A stretch of DNA of 64,000 bases, from positions 186,001-250,000 of the forward strand of contig JBCAQO010000011.1 of the NCBI GenBank assembly GCA_039111635.1, in the 5' to 3' direction. The stretch's first letter is position 1. The number at the start of each line of letters is the position of its first letter. A program made the translations under genes and the position numbers. This document shows positions 21,501-33,792 of this stretch, one piece after another. Under the pieces are notes generated by a model. That model was not told where the DNA came from, did not search any database, and was given only the letters and a program-made list of their open reading frames with translations. This DNA is from Heterobasidion occidentale (taxonomy: Eukaryota; Basidiomycota; Agaricomycetes; Russulales; Bondarzewiaceae).

Positions 21501-22391
21501 GGCGGCGTGTGACCTGAGGATGCGGAATGTGCAGTGAAGCGCGCAAGGAGCGTGAGTATATTGATGATAATCGAGCGCAGGACGGGCTGCAAAGGGGCCA
21601 AAAAGGACGCAAAGTGGGTGGCTGGATAGCTGAGAGCTAAACAGGCAGAGGTCAGCGAAGGTGCGGGAAGAATGCTTCAGCACGTCCGACGCACCGACTT
21701 CAGCCTCGCTCCATTCGATGTAGTTCTCCCACCCGACGAGCCCGCGCACGGCGTTCCCGCCGACGATTCTGACCACCCGGGCAAGGCCCCAACGCAAGCA
21801 CATTCCGAGCTCATGGGGGCCCGCAAACTTCGCCTCTTCGTTCCACTTCTTGTCCGCGTCCGGCGCGGGGAAAGGCACGCACGTCCGCAAGAACGCCTGC
21901 ACCAGGCGGCGCACGCCCGCGGCGCTGATATCGAGCGCAAGGCTAGAAAAGATAAACGGCGTCGTGAGCCCCCGCGAGCCCAGCTCGTCCGTCAGCGTGC
22001 GCACGAGCCGGTCGGCCTCGTCAAGACCGAGCACGACGTGGCGCTGGTAAGAGAGGTAGCCATAGTCCTGCTCGCGCTCGCGTGGGGGGCCGCCCTCGGG
22101 ATCTGCTCGCCTCGGTGGCTCGATGGTGAGGGGAAGAAAGCTGCCGTCGGGTATGGGGGGCTCTTCGTCGTCAACGGTAGTGCTGGCCCTACCCTTTGAG
22201 GTGCTGAAGGTGCGAGCGCGCGCGTCCTTGTCCTTCTTGTTGTCCTTCTTTCCGGAGAGCGAAACGACGCCACGATTTGAGCTGCGGCTGCTGACGCGCC
22301 CGAACTCGTCGTAGGCGACGTCGTCTGCCGATGGCCTGTTCGCTTTGTGGGGTGTGGAAGTTGTGCGAGAACGAGAAAATAAGCTGGGCAT
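18561..22391 (-). CDS. Msb1/Mug8-domain protein, with an apparent 1-nt frameshift
   Basis: Exons (minus strand) 21695-22391, 20745-21636, 20343-20678 and 18561-20285. The first ~430 residues form the Msb1/Mug8 domain (fungal RhoGAP-like domain linked to Rho signalling and polarised growth). Motifs are YQRHVVLGLDEADRLVR, LDISAAGVRRLVQAFL, WENYIEWSEAEV, and AYVHYLRATNAMEHLLLAF with IRWQD. The C-terminal half is disordered, Ser/Pro-rich, with acidic runs and ends in VVEEEEEEV. Intron 1 (21637-21694) restores AEVALSYPATHF. In exon 2 the frame that gives LRSIIINILTLLARF and SGHTPPTLSPL must shift by one base near 21481-21490 to read FGPLLFGLGPATLAF. One extra T in the run CCACTTTCGG (minus strand) would fix it. 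The total exon length is one short of a multiple of three, in agreement. This may be a sequencing homopolymer error or a real lesion. Confidence 0.8.
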
Positions 22392-24728
22392 CGAGTGCGT
22401 CGACGAGCAGAGCGACCGAGCACGGTGGGTATCCTCAACAGAAATGCGTGTCCCAGAATGGAAATGTCCTTCAATGGCGTGCGTTCCGGCGGCCTCCTCG
22501 GGTTCCCCCTCGCAATTATAAGTTGCCCCCTCGTAAAATGGAAGCGTGTCCGCCCTGTTTCTCGTCACAACAGTCCTTTTATCGTCCTCAGCGTGTGCAG
22601 CGGCGTAGAGTGTCGTTTCTCAATGCACTTGGGTGGTATTCGTAGGACGATCGTGGCTAGTCGTGACTACTACGCGACAAGCAATGGTTTATATCCAACT
22701 CTCGACGGCCGCCCGCTGCGCTCTCTGCTGCACCCCGTTTTACACCCGTCGTCAACACGGAAAGGAAAGCAGCTGTCCCCCACGGCGGTCATTCTTCTTG
22801 AATAGAAGTGACTAGTCTGACATTCGGTGGAGTACACTTAGGAACGCTTGCGAGCGCTGTCGGCCCGGATCGGGAAGAACAGCAGTAAGCATCACCGTTT
22901 CGACGGCATGGGCGCACCTTGTTCTCCCACAAGGGCAGAGCTTTGCTGTTCACGGCGATGGACCGTCAAGCAATACCACGATGGCCTGATGTGGGCTCTC
23001 ACTGATCCACAGAAACACGGACCGGAGTTTTGATTTCCCCTGATCTCGCAAAAGATTTCAAGGCCGAAGCGCTCAAGGTCATACAAGCAGAGCTCAGAAG
23101 CTGTATACGTCTCTTGTCAGTGTGGTGATTTCGACAGTAATGGAATAAAATACATGCTTTGAGCAGTGACTCCTCAGTCAAGGGTCGAGAGCGGGTGGAC
23201 GGAAGGTGGAGAGGCGGGTGGCAAGTTCCGACAAGCCGAGTCGCTGCCGCCAGGATACAAACTAACGATCTCCAAAATGAGCGTCCAAATTTCAAAATGA
23301 CAAAGCATGCCATGAAGGCGAGTCGTAAAGAGGAATCCGTCTGTGGAGAAAAGAAGGCCGGAACCGTGTTTCCGACAAGAGACTTGGTCTCCGTGGCAGG
23401 TATGGTGTGTAGGGCCCAGTGCGCATCAACGAGCAGCACACTGCCAACCTAGAAGGCAAAGAAGGCGCGCTTGTTACAACACATTCCCATGGAGGCTTTT
23501 GCGAGGCCGCCGCCGAGAGCGCATGTATGAACTCCACAGAGAGCACCGAGCACGACGAGTACAGTGAACACGGCATCTTCGGCGACAACGCGGGATCGCT
23601 GAGCTCTTCTATCTCAGAAGCAGAGCGACAAGTAGAGAGATAAAGGCAGGCGCCTCACGCCCATGAGTCCAAGCACACCATTCCCGCGCCCTCCGTGCGA
23701 CAAAAGCAGGGCCCTTGGTCGCAGAGACCCAACCCAAAGCGCACACAGGGAGACCCATGAAGAAGCGCCCACGGGCAAGAGATGTAGGATAGCGGGCCCA
23801 GTCGTGACTCGTAGCACGACCTACAAAGGCTATCCCGACATGTCTCCGACGACACCGCAAGTGGCAAGTCAGAACACTACTTTGTAGCACGTTTGCCAGC
23901 AATGACGCATTGAATGTGATGAGTAAAGGTCATCGAATGACCTAGGGCGGGGAGAAAGAGCTTATTAGTGAGCCCAGAAGAATAGATGCGCCTGCCAGCG
24001 CGCTGCCACGACGCGGATATGAGAGAGCTACAGTAAGACGCCTGTGGTCTGCAGAGCTGATGGGTATCGCAATCGAGGATGTAGGGTGCCATCAGGACAG
24101 TAGACAAGGCCGCGCAAAGGTACAATGGAGTCTTCCCGAAACAGCCTAACAAGTATATAGGACATGCGCAGTTCGAAAGGCTCTGGAGGGGCCGTTCTGC
24201 CCAAGGTGCCCGACGGCCCCAATAGATGTTGATGGTCGAGGTTCAGGCAGAAATCGGCAAACGGGCACAAACAAACAGAGCCGCACGCGTCTTAAGCACG
24301 TGTTTAGCACAGACCAATTGCAGTGACTCATAGCCCGAATTTTGGGCGAGAATCACTTGCCTTTATTTTGTCGAGCACAAGGGCGGAAGTCGAGATGCAG
24401 AGACCTTATAATAGCCGGCGCAACGGACCACACGCAGAACAATCACGTTCATGAACTCCCCCGCAAAAGCGATGTTCTTCCGGAAGAAGTCTGGAAGAAG
24501 TCATAGGAAGCAGAATTGCGGGGTATCCAGAAGCAGAAGTATAATGAACAGTCGGACGGAACTCGCCATACCGTGCAGAGTCGCCGCTGAATATGATACA
24601 GATTTGACTCATGTAAGCCCCCCCGCAGGCAGAGTGCATGGGCGTCACGCGATGCCCGAAACAAGAAAAAAGGCGTGAACACTGTCAATAGCACGACGTA
24701 TACAGAGACGAAGCCGCATAGAGTCAAG
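22392..24728. other. Gene-poor interval upstream of the Msb1/Mug8 gene
   Basis: The first few hundred bases should be promoter of the Msb1/Mug8 gene. An in-frame upstream extension exists to 22568 but lacks family similarity. The rest shows only short open frames without recognisable motifs. The last part is probably the 3' UTR of the cyclophilin gene. Confidence 0.4.
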
Positions 24729-25593
24729 CTAAACAGTACCAGACGAAGTGATCGTGACCTGAGCCTTTGGACGGCCAGAATCGGTCCCAACCGCTTCGAC
24801 CTTTTTGACCACGTCCATCCCCTCGACGACCTCGCCGAACACGACGTGTCTACCATCAAGCCAGCTTGTGACCACCGTCGTGATGAAGAACTGCGCGAAA
24901 AGACACGTCGAGTGTGAGGTTAGGGGTAGCCGAGATCATACAAAACATACCTGAGAGCCGTTCGTGTTAGCGCCCGCGTTAGCCATGGAGAGCAACCCAG
25001 GCTTGGTATGTTGCAGTGTGAAGTTCTCATCTAAACAGAGGAGAAACAGATCATATGAGATCATAGGAGGTCACACACACTCATGAGTCTCTCACCAGCA
25101 AACTTTTCGCCGTAGATAGACTTCCCGCCCGTGCCGTTGTGCCGCGTGAAATCGCCCCCTTGCAGCATGAACTACATGGCCCGGACACAATCCCCCCATA
25201 TCGAAATGCTGAGCCTAAGACATGAAGGACAAAAACACGAGGAACTCACGTTAGGGATGATTCGGTGGAATGTGCTGCCAGCATAGCCGAACCCATGCTG
25301 CCCGGTTGCCAGCTCACGGAAGTTGCGGGCAGTCTTTGGCACGGTTTCGTCAAACAGCTTGAACACTACGCGTCCCGTTGGCTTTGAGTCGATAGCAATG
25401 TCGAACTGTTGCGCAGTAGCATGGTCAGGTACATCGTCAAGCGTTTTCGGGCGCAAAACTCACAAATACGTTGGCCCTGCGATCCGGAGTCAAAATTTGG
25501 GTTAGACAGAGTTGGCGCAGACGCTTGTGAGACTTGCATTGGTGTTTTCGCTGCTGAAGCCGCAGTGGTGAGGCGACGGAGGAAGGACGCCAT
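24729..25593 (-). CDS. Cyclophilin-type peptidyl-prolyl cis-trans isomerase, probably mitochondrial
   Basis: Predicted 185-aa protein from six exons (minus strand): 25523-25593, 25464-25476, 25250-25405, 25096-25171, 24951-25030 and 24729-24890. The first ~24 residues ([18 protein letters not shown]) are basic and hydroxylated without acids, a likely mitochondrial presequence. The rest is a single cyclophilin domain: [27 protein letters not shown] (catalytic Arg), [25 protein letters not shown], and [11 protein letters not shown] (cyclosporin-contact Trp). It ends VTITSSGTV. All active-site residues are kept. Exon 2 is only 13 nt. It was placed because it alone gives ANVF-FDIAID with good splice signals and a CTAAC branch site. 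A TATA-like TATATATAAGG (minus strand, about 25801-25811) lies ~210 bp upstream. Confidence 0.93.
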
Positions 25594-28500
25594 GATGATG
25601 ATGAGCAAGTGCAAGTTGGGGTCAGCACCGAATGAGAGTGTGTAGCTACAAGATGTCACGTCACACTTGCCTGTAAATCTTCGAATATCGTAGCTTTCCG
25701 ATGTACAGTACAAGTACTATATGCAGTTTTCAAAACTCTGGCAATGGGCTGCAATGGATGGATTTCAAAAGACAGATAGTCCCGGACTGCCCTCTTTCGC
25801 CTTATATATAGTCCGGAGCAAGATAAGTCTCCTGACGGGATGATCAAGAAGCGAGATTATTATTGAACCGCTCGTGCGGGGTTGCATGATGGTCATGATA
25901 CGCTACAGGTCTTGGGCAGGAGGTCATAACGAGTAAAGGCTGCCTGGATAGAGGTGACCTTCCGAGCGCCCTTAGAGACGGCAGGCCAGATGATCAAGAA
26001 AGGCGGCCCCGGTGCTTCCCGGGCCTCTTGCGCACGCATCCTGATTCCCCACCTGCCGCAGAAAGAGTGCGATGCCGTCGACAGCGCCTTCGGCATCTCA
26101 TCAATGTGACGGCTTGTTGCCACCGAAGATGAGTGGATTACTCGATGCAGCGATTCCCAAATGAACCCAGAAAGCGGATGCCTTGAAATGCAGTGCCCGA
26201 CCGTGCATCTTGGAAGGCATGGCACGTGTGGCAGGAGAAGGGCAGAGATACGAAGGGATCCTGCGATGGGCATCGTGATATCGAGAGGGCTAATCTTTCA
26301 GCATTCATCGGCACCAGAGAGGGCCGTGCGGCGTGAGCGGCAGAATCGGCAAACGCTCAAATGCCTGACAGTGGTCAAAAGGCTCAGCGGGCGGCATTTG
26401 TGACTGTGTGGAGGATGGCACTTACGAAGGCCGACCCAAGCCCGATGAATTTGTAGTGATACTTATGGTCAACGTCGAGAGTAGGTTAGCCTCCGTAACC
26501 AAACTCGGAAGACTCCACGGTGTTGTAGAACAGAAAGAGTAATCGAGCAAGCCAAACGAATAATACCGAAACTCGTGCTCGTACCCGTTGGACATATAAA
26601 TGAAGGAAGATAGATGCAGGGGGGTTAAAACGAATCAAGGAGGAGCGACGCTCATAGGATTCAAACTCCTCATCCAATCGTAAGAGGCAATTTGTTCTCA
26701 TCGCCTAGATTTTGAGTCTTTGACTTAATTCGTCTTCTGACATTAGCTCTTAGCCCTTGCTTTCTTCCAGTCAGCGCAAATATACAAGAGCCTCGCTCGT
26801 TCTACCTTCGGCCATTTTCGACGTCGTCTCTGTCTCCGTAATGTTCATTGTCGTTGTCCGTGCCAAACTAATGAGTTACCTTGAGTTACTCACCGTAACA
26901 CATACTGACCAGCAAGGTTGGTCTTGATGTGCTATGCCGACGTCAGTCATTTGCTTATGACCCTTCTGTGCTTTGCCCTATCTAGGACCAGTGAAGTCCT
27001 GGCTCTTGCTGGGAGATGTACTTCACCAACTGGAAATCCCCGGGCTGTTTCCTGCACATTCATATGCGATTGGGCTCGGAGTCTAGCCTGAAACGTGCGC
27101 GAGAACGACTTCGGTGTGTGTTCACGGGAAACCTCTCTTGGCTAGTGCTAACTCTCTGTCTTGTACCAACTTCTCTCAACTTATTTCTCCTCGGAAGTGC
27201 ATGCCATGTGATCAAGGAAGTTTACTGCGCAGAGTGACTACCCGTCGACGACAGACCCAGCCGAGGCTGCTGCGCTTGTCAGCTGTTCAGCAGCTCCTCA
27301 CCATCTGACGTCTATCGTCGAATGAGGACCCCTCTGCTATCACCGAATTGACTCATGAAGCGAAGCCTAACTCGATGAGGCTGTGGCATTCGGCATTCGG
27401 CATTCGATGTTTTGGTGTCAGGTAAATTCGTGCGACGGCGCTAGACAAACAGCGGATAGTACAAAATAACTGGACTATGAGGAGCGAATCGAAGTAGCAC
27501 GAAAGTTCGTAAGTGCAGAGTGTGTCGGCAGAGTGTCGGGTGCCATAAGTAGCAGCTAAACAATCCAGATCTGGACATGTTGGTTGCGCGCGCGCTGGCA
27601 AATAAGAAGGTAATAGTATGCATAGCACATATCAAAACCGTGAATGAACTCATTTTTCATCTGATCTTGGTATAGGATAAACGGAGACAAAATGCACCCA
27701 ATTAAAAGAGACAGTCGAAGTTTGCCCAGACTTAGTCGAAGTTGCCGGGCACCCGCTACGAGCTTAATGAAGAGGGACTTCATTTTGTAAAGCCTTCAAA
27801 ATATTCTTCCAGGCTTTGTTCACGGTAAGCAGTTATAAGGAAGTTGACAGCCGGCATAATCAGCTCCTCCTACGATGTGTTTTTTCAGGTGATACGACTG
27901 TACATTTCGACTCTGCAACAGATCACAGTATTGACTCCTTTTGGAAAACGTTGACTCCGAAGATGATTGCCAGAGCGCAGTCATCACGAAGGATGTGTTG
28001 GACATATTCAAGTCGACACAGTAGCTGAATACACTTACGGTGAATGTTGGCTGCGAGTCATAGCTGGTTTTGGCTTCCACAGGTTGAGGCGGGAATAGTT
28101 TGTCCCCCTACTCCCGAAGAAGGTAGGTACGCGAGCTTCTGTACGTCAATGAAGAATAGAATACTCACGTGTCTTACGTTTAGATCCCTTCCTTTGTCGT
28201 AGACTCCACAATATCAGTGTCCCGACCTGCTGAGGGGGCATATTCGTTGAGCAGATCTGAGAACTGACAGTTAGCATGATCTTGCTTTGGAGATCATTCA
28301 ATAGTACGCTACCAGAGACTCTGGAACTCATGGCATTGTGAGTTCGCCTCGAAGGCGTTGCTTGCAATTGGAGTGTTAACACTCTTTATTGGTATCGTCT
28401 AGCATTCGATCACAATGATAAGCTTCGAGTTTCATGGAAAAGGTTTGAACCCAATCTCAGCGTCCTGAGTCTCACTCTCCACGGAGTGTATATAACTATC

Positions 28501-29323
28501 TGACGTGCGCTCTCCACTGTATATGCTTGTGAGTCTTTATTTTTATCCGCTGCCTCGAATCTTGTCGATATGTCTCAAGCAGACACGAGAAGGCGGGGTA
28601 CTGGCAGTGCTGTAAATATAACCCGTGCCAGCAGCAGCTTTCACGACTGGACATGTCATTAATAAGGGACAGCCTCAGTCGTCTGTTACTAACTGACGGG
28701 ATGTTGGTCAAGCCTATAGCCACCAAGGCTCACACGGCGCTAATGCTCTGCTCTAAGAGACATCACACGCTGCCTGTTCTGAAGGAAAGCGCTGCATCTC
28801 ACTCTATCAAATTTGCTGCGCAAGGTCCCAAAAAGGCATATATCGAGCCAGCTATTCTCATTTACAAGATTGAAGAGTCAAGGTGTGTGAGTGATATTCC
28901 ATACTATGCGCAAAGAAGGCCTCAAAAGTGTTTGTAAGGTGTAACCAGATGAATTACGGAAAGCTACGTTACTCTGAATGATGTTTCCTCAGAACGTGTG
29001 GCTGTGTGGATGTTCAGCGTGGAAATAATTTACTACAAAGTAAGTTGCTCTTGTCCTTGTTAGGTGATGATAGTCCTGACGATAGGGTGCCAACGGCCGA
29101 AACTTGTAAGCGCTAGAGGACCTCTGTCAATTCTATCAAAGTCCACCGCGCCTCTCCTGCTGCTGCGGACCTGCCAACTGGAACGACCGCCGATACGGTG
29201 CCCAGCTGCATTTTGTTGTATAAATACACAAGGTATGGCCGAACCAAATTTCATCCCCGACTGCCTTGCCTCGCAACCAGCTCGTCCATGTTTCCTCCTG
29301 GTTCTTGACTTGAAGAATGCGAC
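25594..29323. other. Gene-poor interval; possible small unassigned exons
   Basis: The left end holds the cyclophilin promoter. I find no confident gene. Two places look weakly coding. One is minus-strand 25893-26273 (a 126-codon frame without known motifs). The other is minus-strand 27820-28340, where an ATG at about 28333 is followed by an intron-like stretch with CTAACT and TCTCAG and a short open exon. Neither resembles a protein I know, so neither is called. No transposon ends or RNA genes were seen. Confidence 0.4.
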
Positions 29324-30753
29324 ATGATCATGACGGTACCATGTTCTAGTAGCTCGAATACGACCATCACGGATCCTGCTTTGCTGTCCCCATATAACTA
29401 TGTTCCCACGGAATGGATATGCATCCTCATCCTCACGCTCTTCTCCGTCTCTACGTGTGAGTACATCTCAATAGTTCCTCCAGGGTAGCTAACACCTGAC
29501 TTCCTCACAGGCGCTCATGCTGTTGAGGCTGTCGCGTTTCGGCTTTGGTGGCTTTTTCCGACCGCAGTGTTATCTGATATCATGGAGATCTTAGGCTGGA
29601 GCGGAAGGCTGTGGTCAAGTCAAAATCCAATCCTGCAAGACCCATTTCCGATGCAGTAAGCAATCACAGAATGCTCAGCTTGCGTTAGGACGCTGCTTGA
29701 ATTTGGCTCAATCGTGTAGAATCTGTATGACGATCATCGGGCCTACGCCGCTGCTGGCAGCGAACTTCGTTGTCCTGGGTCAGATCATCCCCTAAATTGA
29801 GTCTTAATACAGCCGTCTGTCCTCCAGAATATGTAAGTGCATATCATCTTCGATTGCGCCGCTGTTTTGAAACCCGTCGATGCAGATACAATAGTTTTCT
29901 GCACTTGCGTACGTGGCGTATCAGGCAACAAAGATCTTCCCTGATGGACGATCTTCCAGGATGTGACTGCGCTCGTTATACAGGCAATAGGAGGTGCCAT
30001 GGTGTCCACAGCGAATGATGAGAAAGGGATTCAATTGGTTGGTAAATTTCAATCCGTCAAATCAAACAAGCACCTTATCTTGGCTCAGGGTTCCGACGTC
30101 ATGCTGGCTGGCATCGCTATTCAGCTGGGTCCGTCGTATTTCTGACTTTCGAACTCATCAAGAAATCAACGAGATTTTGAATTCTTTAGTCGCTATCGTG
30201 ACCTACATGGCTCTTGCTGCCGAGATCTTTACTCGATACTGGCTGATATTACCCGTTCGTGAACCCGTCAACGTCCATCCATGGTCATCTTCATCGCTAG
30301 ACGTCCTTGACACCGGACTCATGCTAATGATTTCTGGGCTGGGTATAATAACGAATTTTCTTCTCATTCGGTGCGTACATATTCTATGTAACAAGTCATC
30401 ATCGCTTGACTGATCCGCCACCCCTCCCCCTTCATGCCTCTTCTAGTTCGATATACCGCTTGATTGAGTTGAGTGGTGGCTGGAATGGACGCGTCATCTC
30501 GACACAGCTATATTTCAGTACGCAACATTTAAGTATCTTAGACTTGGCAACTATCTAACGATCGCATTCCGATTGCTTCAGACGTCCTAGATGGAGGGAT
30601 GGTCATATTAGCGACCTACACTCTTAATCTCCTTCATCCCGGTTACTTACTGCGGCATTCACACAGAAAAGACAGGTCAGAGGTCTTAAGACTGTTTAAT
30701 CTTATCAATTTCATCCGTAATTAACATCTAATTGCAGCATGCCGCATGTCTAG
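29324..30753 (+). pseudogene. RTA1-like lipid-translocating exporter gene with two in-frame stop codons
   Basis: Exons 29324-29456, 29511-29655, 29720-29832, 29886-29908, 29960-30037, 30089-30128, 30190-30370, 30447-30517, 30582-30675 and 30738-30753 read as an RTA1-family protein (seven membrane helices, fungal lipid or xenobiotic stress). Family blocks are YNYVPTEWICILILTLF, DIMEILGWSGRLWSSQNP, CTCDVTALVIQAIGGAM, GSDVMLAGIAIQLVAIVTYM and VLDGGMVILATYTLNLLHPG. In exon 3 the conserved loop reads ...VVLGQIIP-stop-IES-stop-YSRLSSRIY; both stops are TAA (29793-29795 and 29805-29807). The spacing from LGQII to YSRL matches the family, so this was an exon. Skipping it (29779-29885) keeps the frame but removes the loop. 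A decayed or polymorphic gene is the simplest reading. The start could be 29324 or 29330. Confidence 0.75.
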
Positions 30754-31087
30754 ACAAGACCATCCCATTTCACAGCCTTATCTAGGGAGAGTATGAAGAC
30801 AACAAACTGGATACAAAGAGAGAAGCTCCTCTTTCTTTCCCACTCAGTGATCCTCAATGAGGCGCCGAGATTGGCATCGTTGGAATATGACTCAGTGATG
30901 GTTCTACGATACTTGGAGCCCGATCGAAGTACGGTCTGTATTTGTTATCATAGCTGAGTGGTTACCCAGGACATTTTGAGCCATCCTTTCACAACCTTTG
31001 CACCTGGCTGCGCCAATCTTGTCCGTACGCTTGGAATCAAAATTGGATGCCCATAGTCAGTTCAATTCAATTCCTGGACGCGATGAT
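30754..31087. other. Spacer; 3' flank shared with paralog B
   Basis: No gene is seen. About 30880-31087 resembles 33560-33790, downstream of the second decayed LamB/YcsF gene. The duplication therefore included the 3' flank. Confidence 0.5.
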
Positions 31088-32813
31088 TCATTTCGTGCTC
31101 GCCGGGTTCTTTTTCTGCTGCTCTTCCCACTCCCTGACGCGCTTTCTGACCACGCTCACAATTCTGAACGCTTCCTGATTTGCATGAAGCGTACAGTGAG
31201 CGAATGAGTATCAGGCGAGGACAAAGGAAGAACTGACTGGTGTTTTGTTGTACACGCAGATCATTATCTTCTTAACGTCGTTAGGAAGCTTAACCTCGAC
31301 CTCGGGTGTCGCACTGATCAAGCGCTTCTCGAGGAGATTGTTAACCTGCGTGTGTTGCAAACATATGCGTCAGCATACATGCGGCAAGTTGAACGCGCGA
31401 AGGAAGCCGGATTCTCATGCATATATTTTCCATCATCACTCAAGCGAGTAGTAGGTCAGATACGCAGGATGAATCGGGTGAACGGGAAGCAAAGAAAAAA
31501 GAGTAAACGGGTGACTCACGCGAGATTCTACCACTTTGTCCGACACATAATTCTGCTTCTCAGGGATGATGGGCACAAAGTCCTCATCGTACTTCAGATC
31601 GACATACCATTCTGACAGGTCGAACATGGTCAGGATGAAAGACTTTGACTTCTATGCCGTGCATGATTGGATGGAGTAAAGGCAAGGACGAATAAGTGAA
31701 GAAATAGGGACCAATGCGATGGCAGATTCGGTATGAAGCGCTACGAATATCATCAAAAGAGCAGGGGCTGTGACAAGCGGATTTGAGAAGAAGAATACAT
31801 CTACTTGGCAGATAGCTGTATGGACGTGAATGGACAACTCACCGGAGAGGAACACCACCTCCTTGTCCTTCGCGTCCTTCCCGTCCGTCGTGTCCTTCCC
31901 GTCCTTTGTGTCCTTCCCGTCCGTTGTGTCCTTCCCGTCCGTCTTATTCACCGCGCTCTCATGCTTTGTACCTGGCAGACCTATGAAGTCGCGATTGGGG
32001 AAAGGTAAGGGACGACGGAGACAGCGGCCGTCGCGAGCTCGAGGTCGCGGGCAGTTTTGACGGAGATCCCCCCATGGGTTTTGATCTGATTAGCGAATAG
32101 GAGGCACCAAAGTCGACGTTCATTCATGTTCGGTAATTTGATCAAACGGGGAAAGTCGTCCAATACTTAGTGTGGATAGGATGGAGACGATGGGAGAGCG
32201 TACGTGAGACATTGAGTACCCGCGTGCTATTGAAATCCCTTGAAGCGCTCCGATTATATAGGTGAAGTAGGCATGGAGCTGTCCCTGTAAATTCCACCTG
32301 ATCAGTCGTCTAACTCGCCTTCACAAGAATGAAGATATGCTCACAGGTGTGATCCCCTCCATCGTTGAAGTCGAGAGGGAAGGGCACGCACCGACTTTCA
32401 CGCCATTCTTCGAGGCGATGCGGAAGATGCGGTCCCTCACCATAACATCGCTGATCCGTTACATCAGCGAATGAGGAAGAGAAAAAGGGTGATATAGAGA
32501 GGGTGATAGTGGAATCAGCATACTTGAAGTCCTGGAATTTGCAGACGATATTGACACAGTCAAGGGACTTGATCGCATCATCGACGTCCTCATCCTGTCC
32601 GGGGTCGGTCAGTTACCCATTCATTGCTCATAGATGGACCGCAAGCAAACGCACAGGTATGTCTGTGGTTGTATCCTGAGTCGGACGGTGGGCGTAAGTC
32701 ATGTCGCACCTTGGACACATTGATTTATAGTAGCAAGGGATTCTGACCTCGTCGTAGTCGAGGCTGACCTTGACCTCTGTAAGTTTCGGTTCGTTCGATT
32801 CGGAAGTTATCAT
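31088..32813 (-). pseudogene. Decayed LamB/YcsF (PxpA-like) paralog A
   Basis: Exons (minus strand) 32748-32813, 32524-32594, 32345-32450, 32204-32284, 31843-32085, 31520-31611, 31238-31345 and 31088-31174 are colinear with the intact PxpA-like gene at 43232, two with identical exon length (81, 92). Matching blocks: DDAIKSLDCVNIVCKFQ (versus ANIACGFHA), NGVKVGACPSL (versus GAHPSL), IKTHGGISVKTARD (versus [13 protein letters not shown]), EWYVDLKYDEDFVPII and ICVYNKTP (versus CVHSDTP). Most metal/catalytic positions are replaced. Relative to paralog B, one nucleotide is missing at about 31985-31990, shifting the frame into a TAG. The 21-nt second exon was not found. An 18-bp repeat adds ~26 residues. 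Pseudogene or pseudoenzyme; the frameshift favours pseudogene. Confidence 0.8.
31862..31945 (-). repeat. 18-bp coding minisatellite (TDGKDT-type units)
   Basis: About four to five imperfect 18-bp units inside paralog A encode TDGKDT / KDGKDT on the minus strand. The array is absent from paralog B and from the intact gene at 43232. It therefore arose after the A/B duplication. Confidence 0.85.
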
Positions 32814-33792
32814 CTTCGAGTCTGTTTTGCGTGAATGGGGAGGGGAGAAGAGGGGTGAATGACGGACGATCCGCTCTGTCTAAGTCTTATAGTGGACGAC
32901 GTAATGCCTAGTGCCCACTACATAAATATCAATGTCTCAGAGTCCAGCGACAACTTTAGCTCAACCCTCTGCCCTCAAGCTCTGTTCGGTCGGTGGTGAT
33001 CACTGGACGTTGGAGATAGGTCAAGAAGGGAATAGACTTATCGATGATCCTCCTACTTTGGTTTATTGTGACCCTCTTTGTTCCAGCCGTGCATCACGCG
33101 TGCAGCTTTGTGCCCTCTCGAATGCTTCGTCCGCCACCAAACGGCTCTCGACATCAACCTTCTTTCAACATCACTTTTACGATCACAAATGGACTCCGTA
33201 CGCGATAACAACCACATTTCCTTTGAAACAATCAGAGTGGTCTTGGAGTCAGAGACGGAACAGGAGTGAAGACTGAGTTCTGTGCAAGTGGATGGAACCT
33301 CACGAGAGATGTGAAAAGTAGAAGGAAATCCATGCGTGCGTTCCCCCGAGAGTAAATTTAGTGCAGAATATGATTGGCTATCGTTGACTGAGTCTCTTTA
33401 CAGTTTATGTATCAATCTATTCAAAGGCCCTATCTGCAACAGATTCCCTTCAGACTGAATACGGAGTTTTGAATACAAGAGGGAGAATTTACCTTTCTCT
33501 GCCGCCCTGTAGCCCTCAATTAATTGACAACATGCTCAGCTGGACATCGTATTGACAATGTTGCGATCCTACGCTACACGGAGCCCAAATGAAGCACGGG
33601 ATGTTTTTGCTATCATAGCCACCTCGCCATTCAGGATCTCTTGAGCCATACATTCAAAATCTTAGCACCTGGTTGCGCCGATCTCGACCATACACTTGGG
33701 ATTGAAGGCTGGTGTTTATAGTTTTTGAAAGTCCGATTCCTGGACGTGACGATCTGCTACACGTCCCCCGCGTCGTCGCCGGAGCCAGAATT

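Noticed and set aside
21540..21640. An intron inside Msb1/Mug8 exon 2 to explain the frame change
   Set aside because: Possible GT-AG pairs in this stretch have poor donors and would delete the conserved LRSIIINILTLLARF helix. A one-base indel explains the data better.
29779..29812. A 34-nt intron that would remove both stop codons from the RTA1-like gene
   Set aside because: Shorter than any other intron in the window, with a weak GTCAGA donor, and its removal breaks the frame of the following conserved exon.
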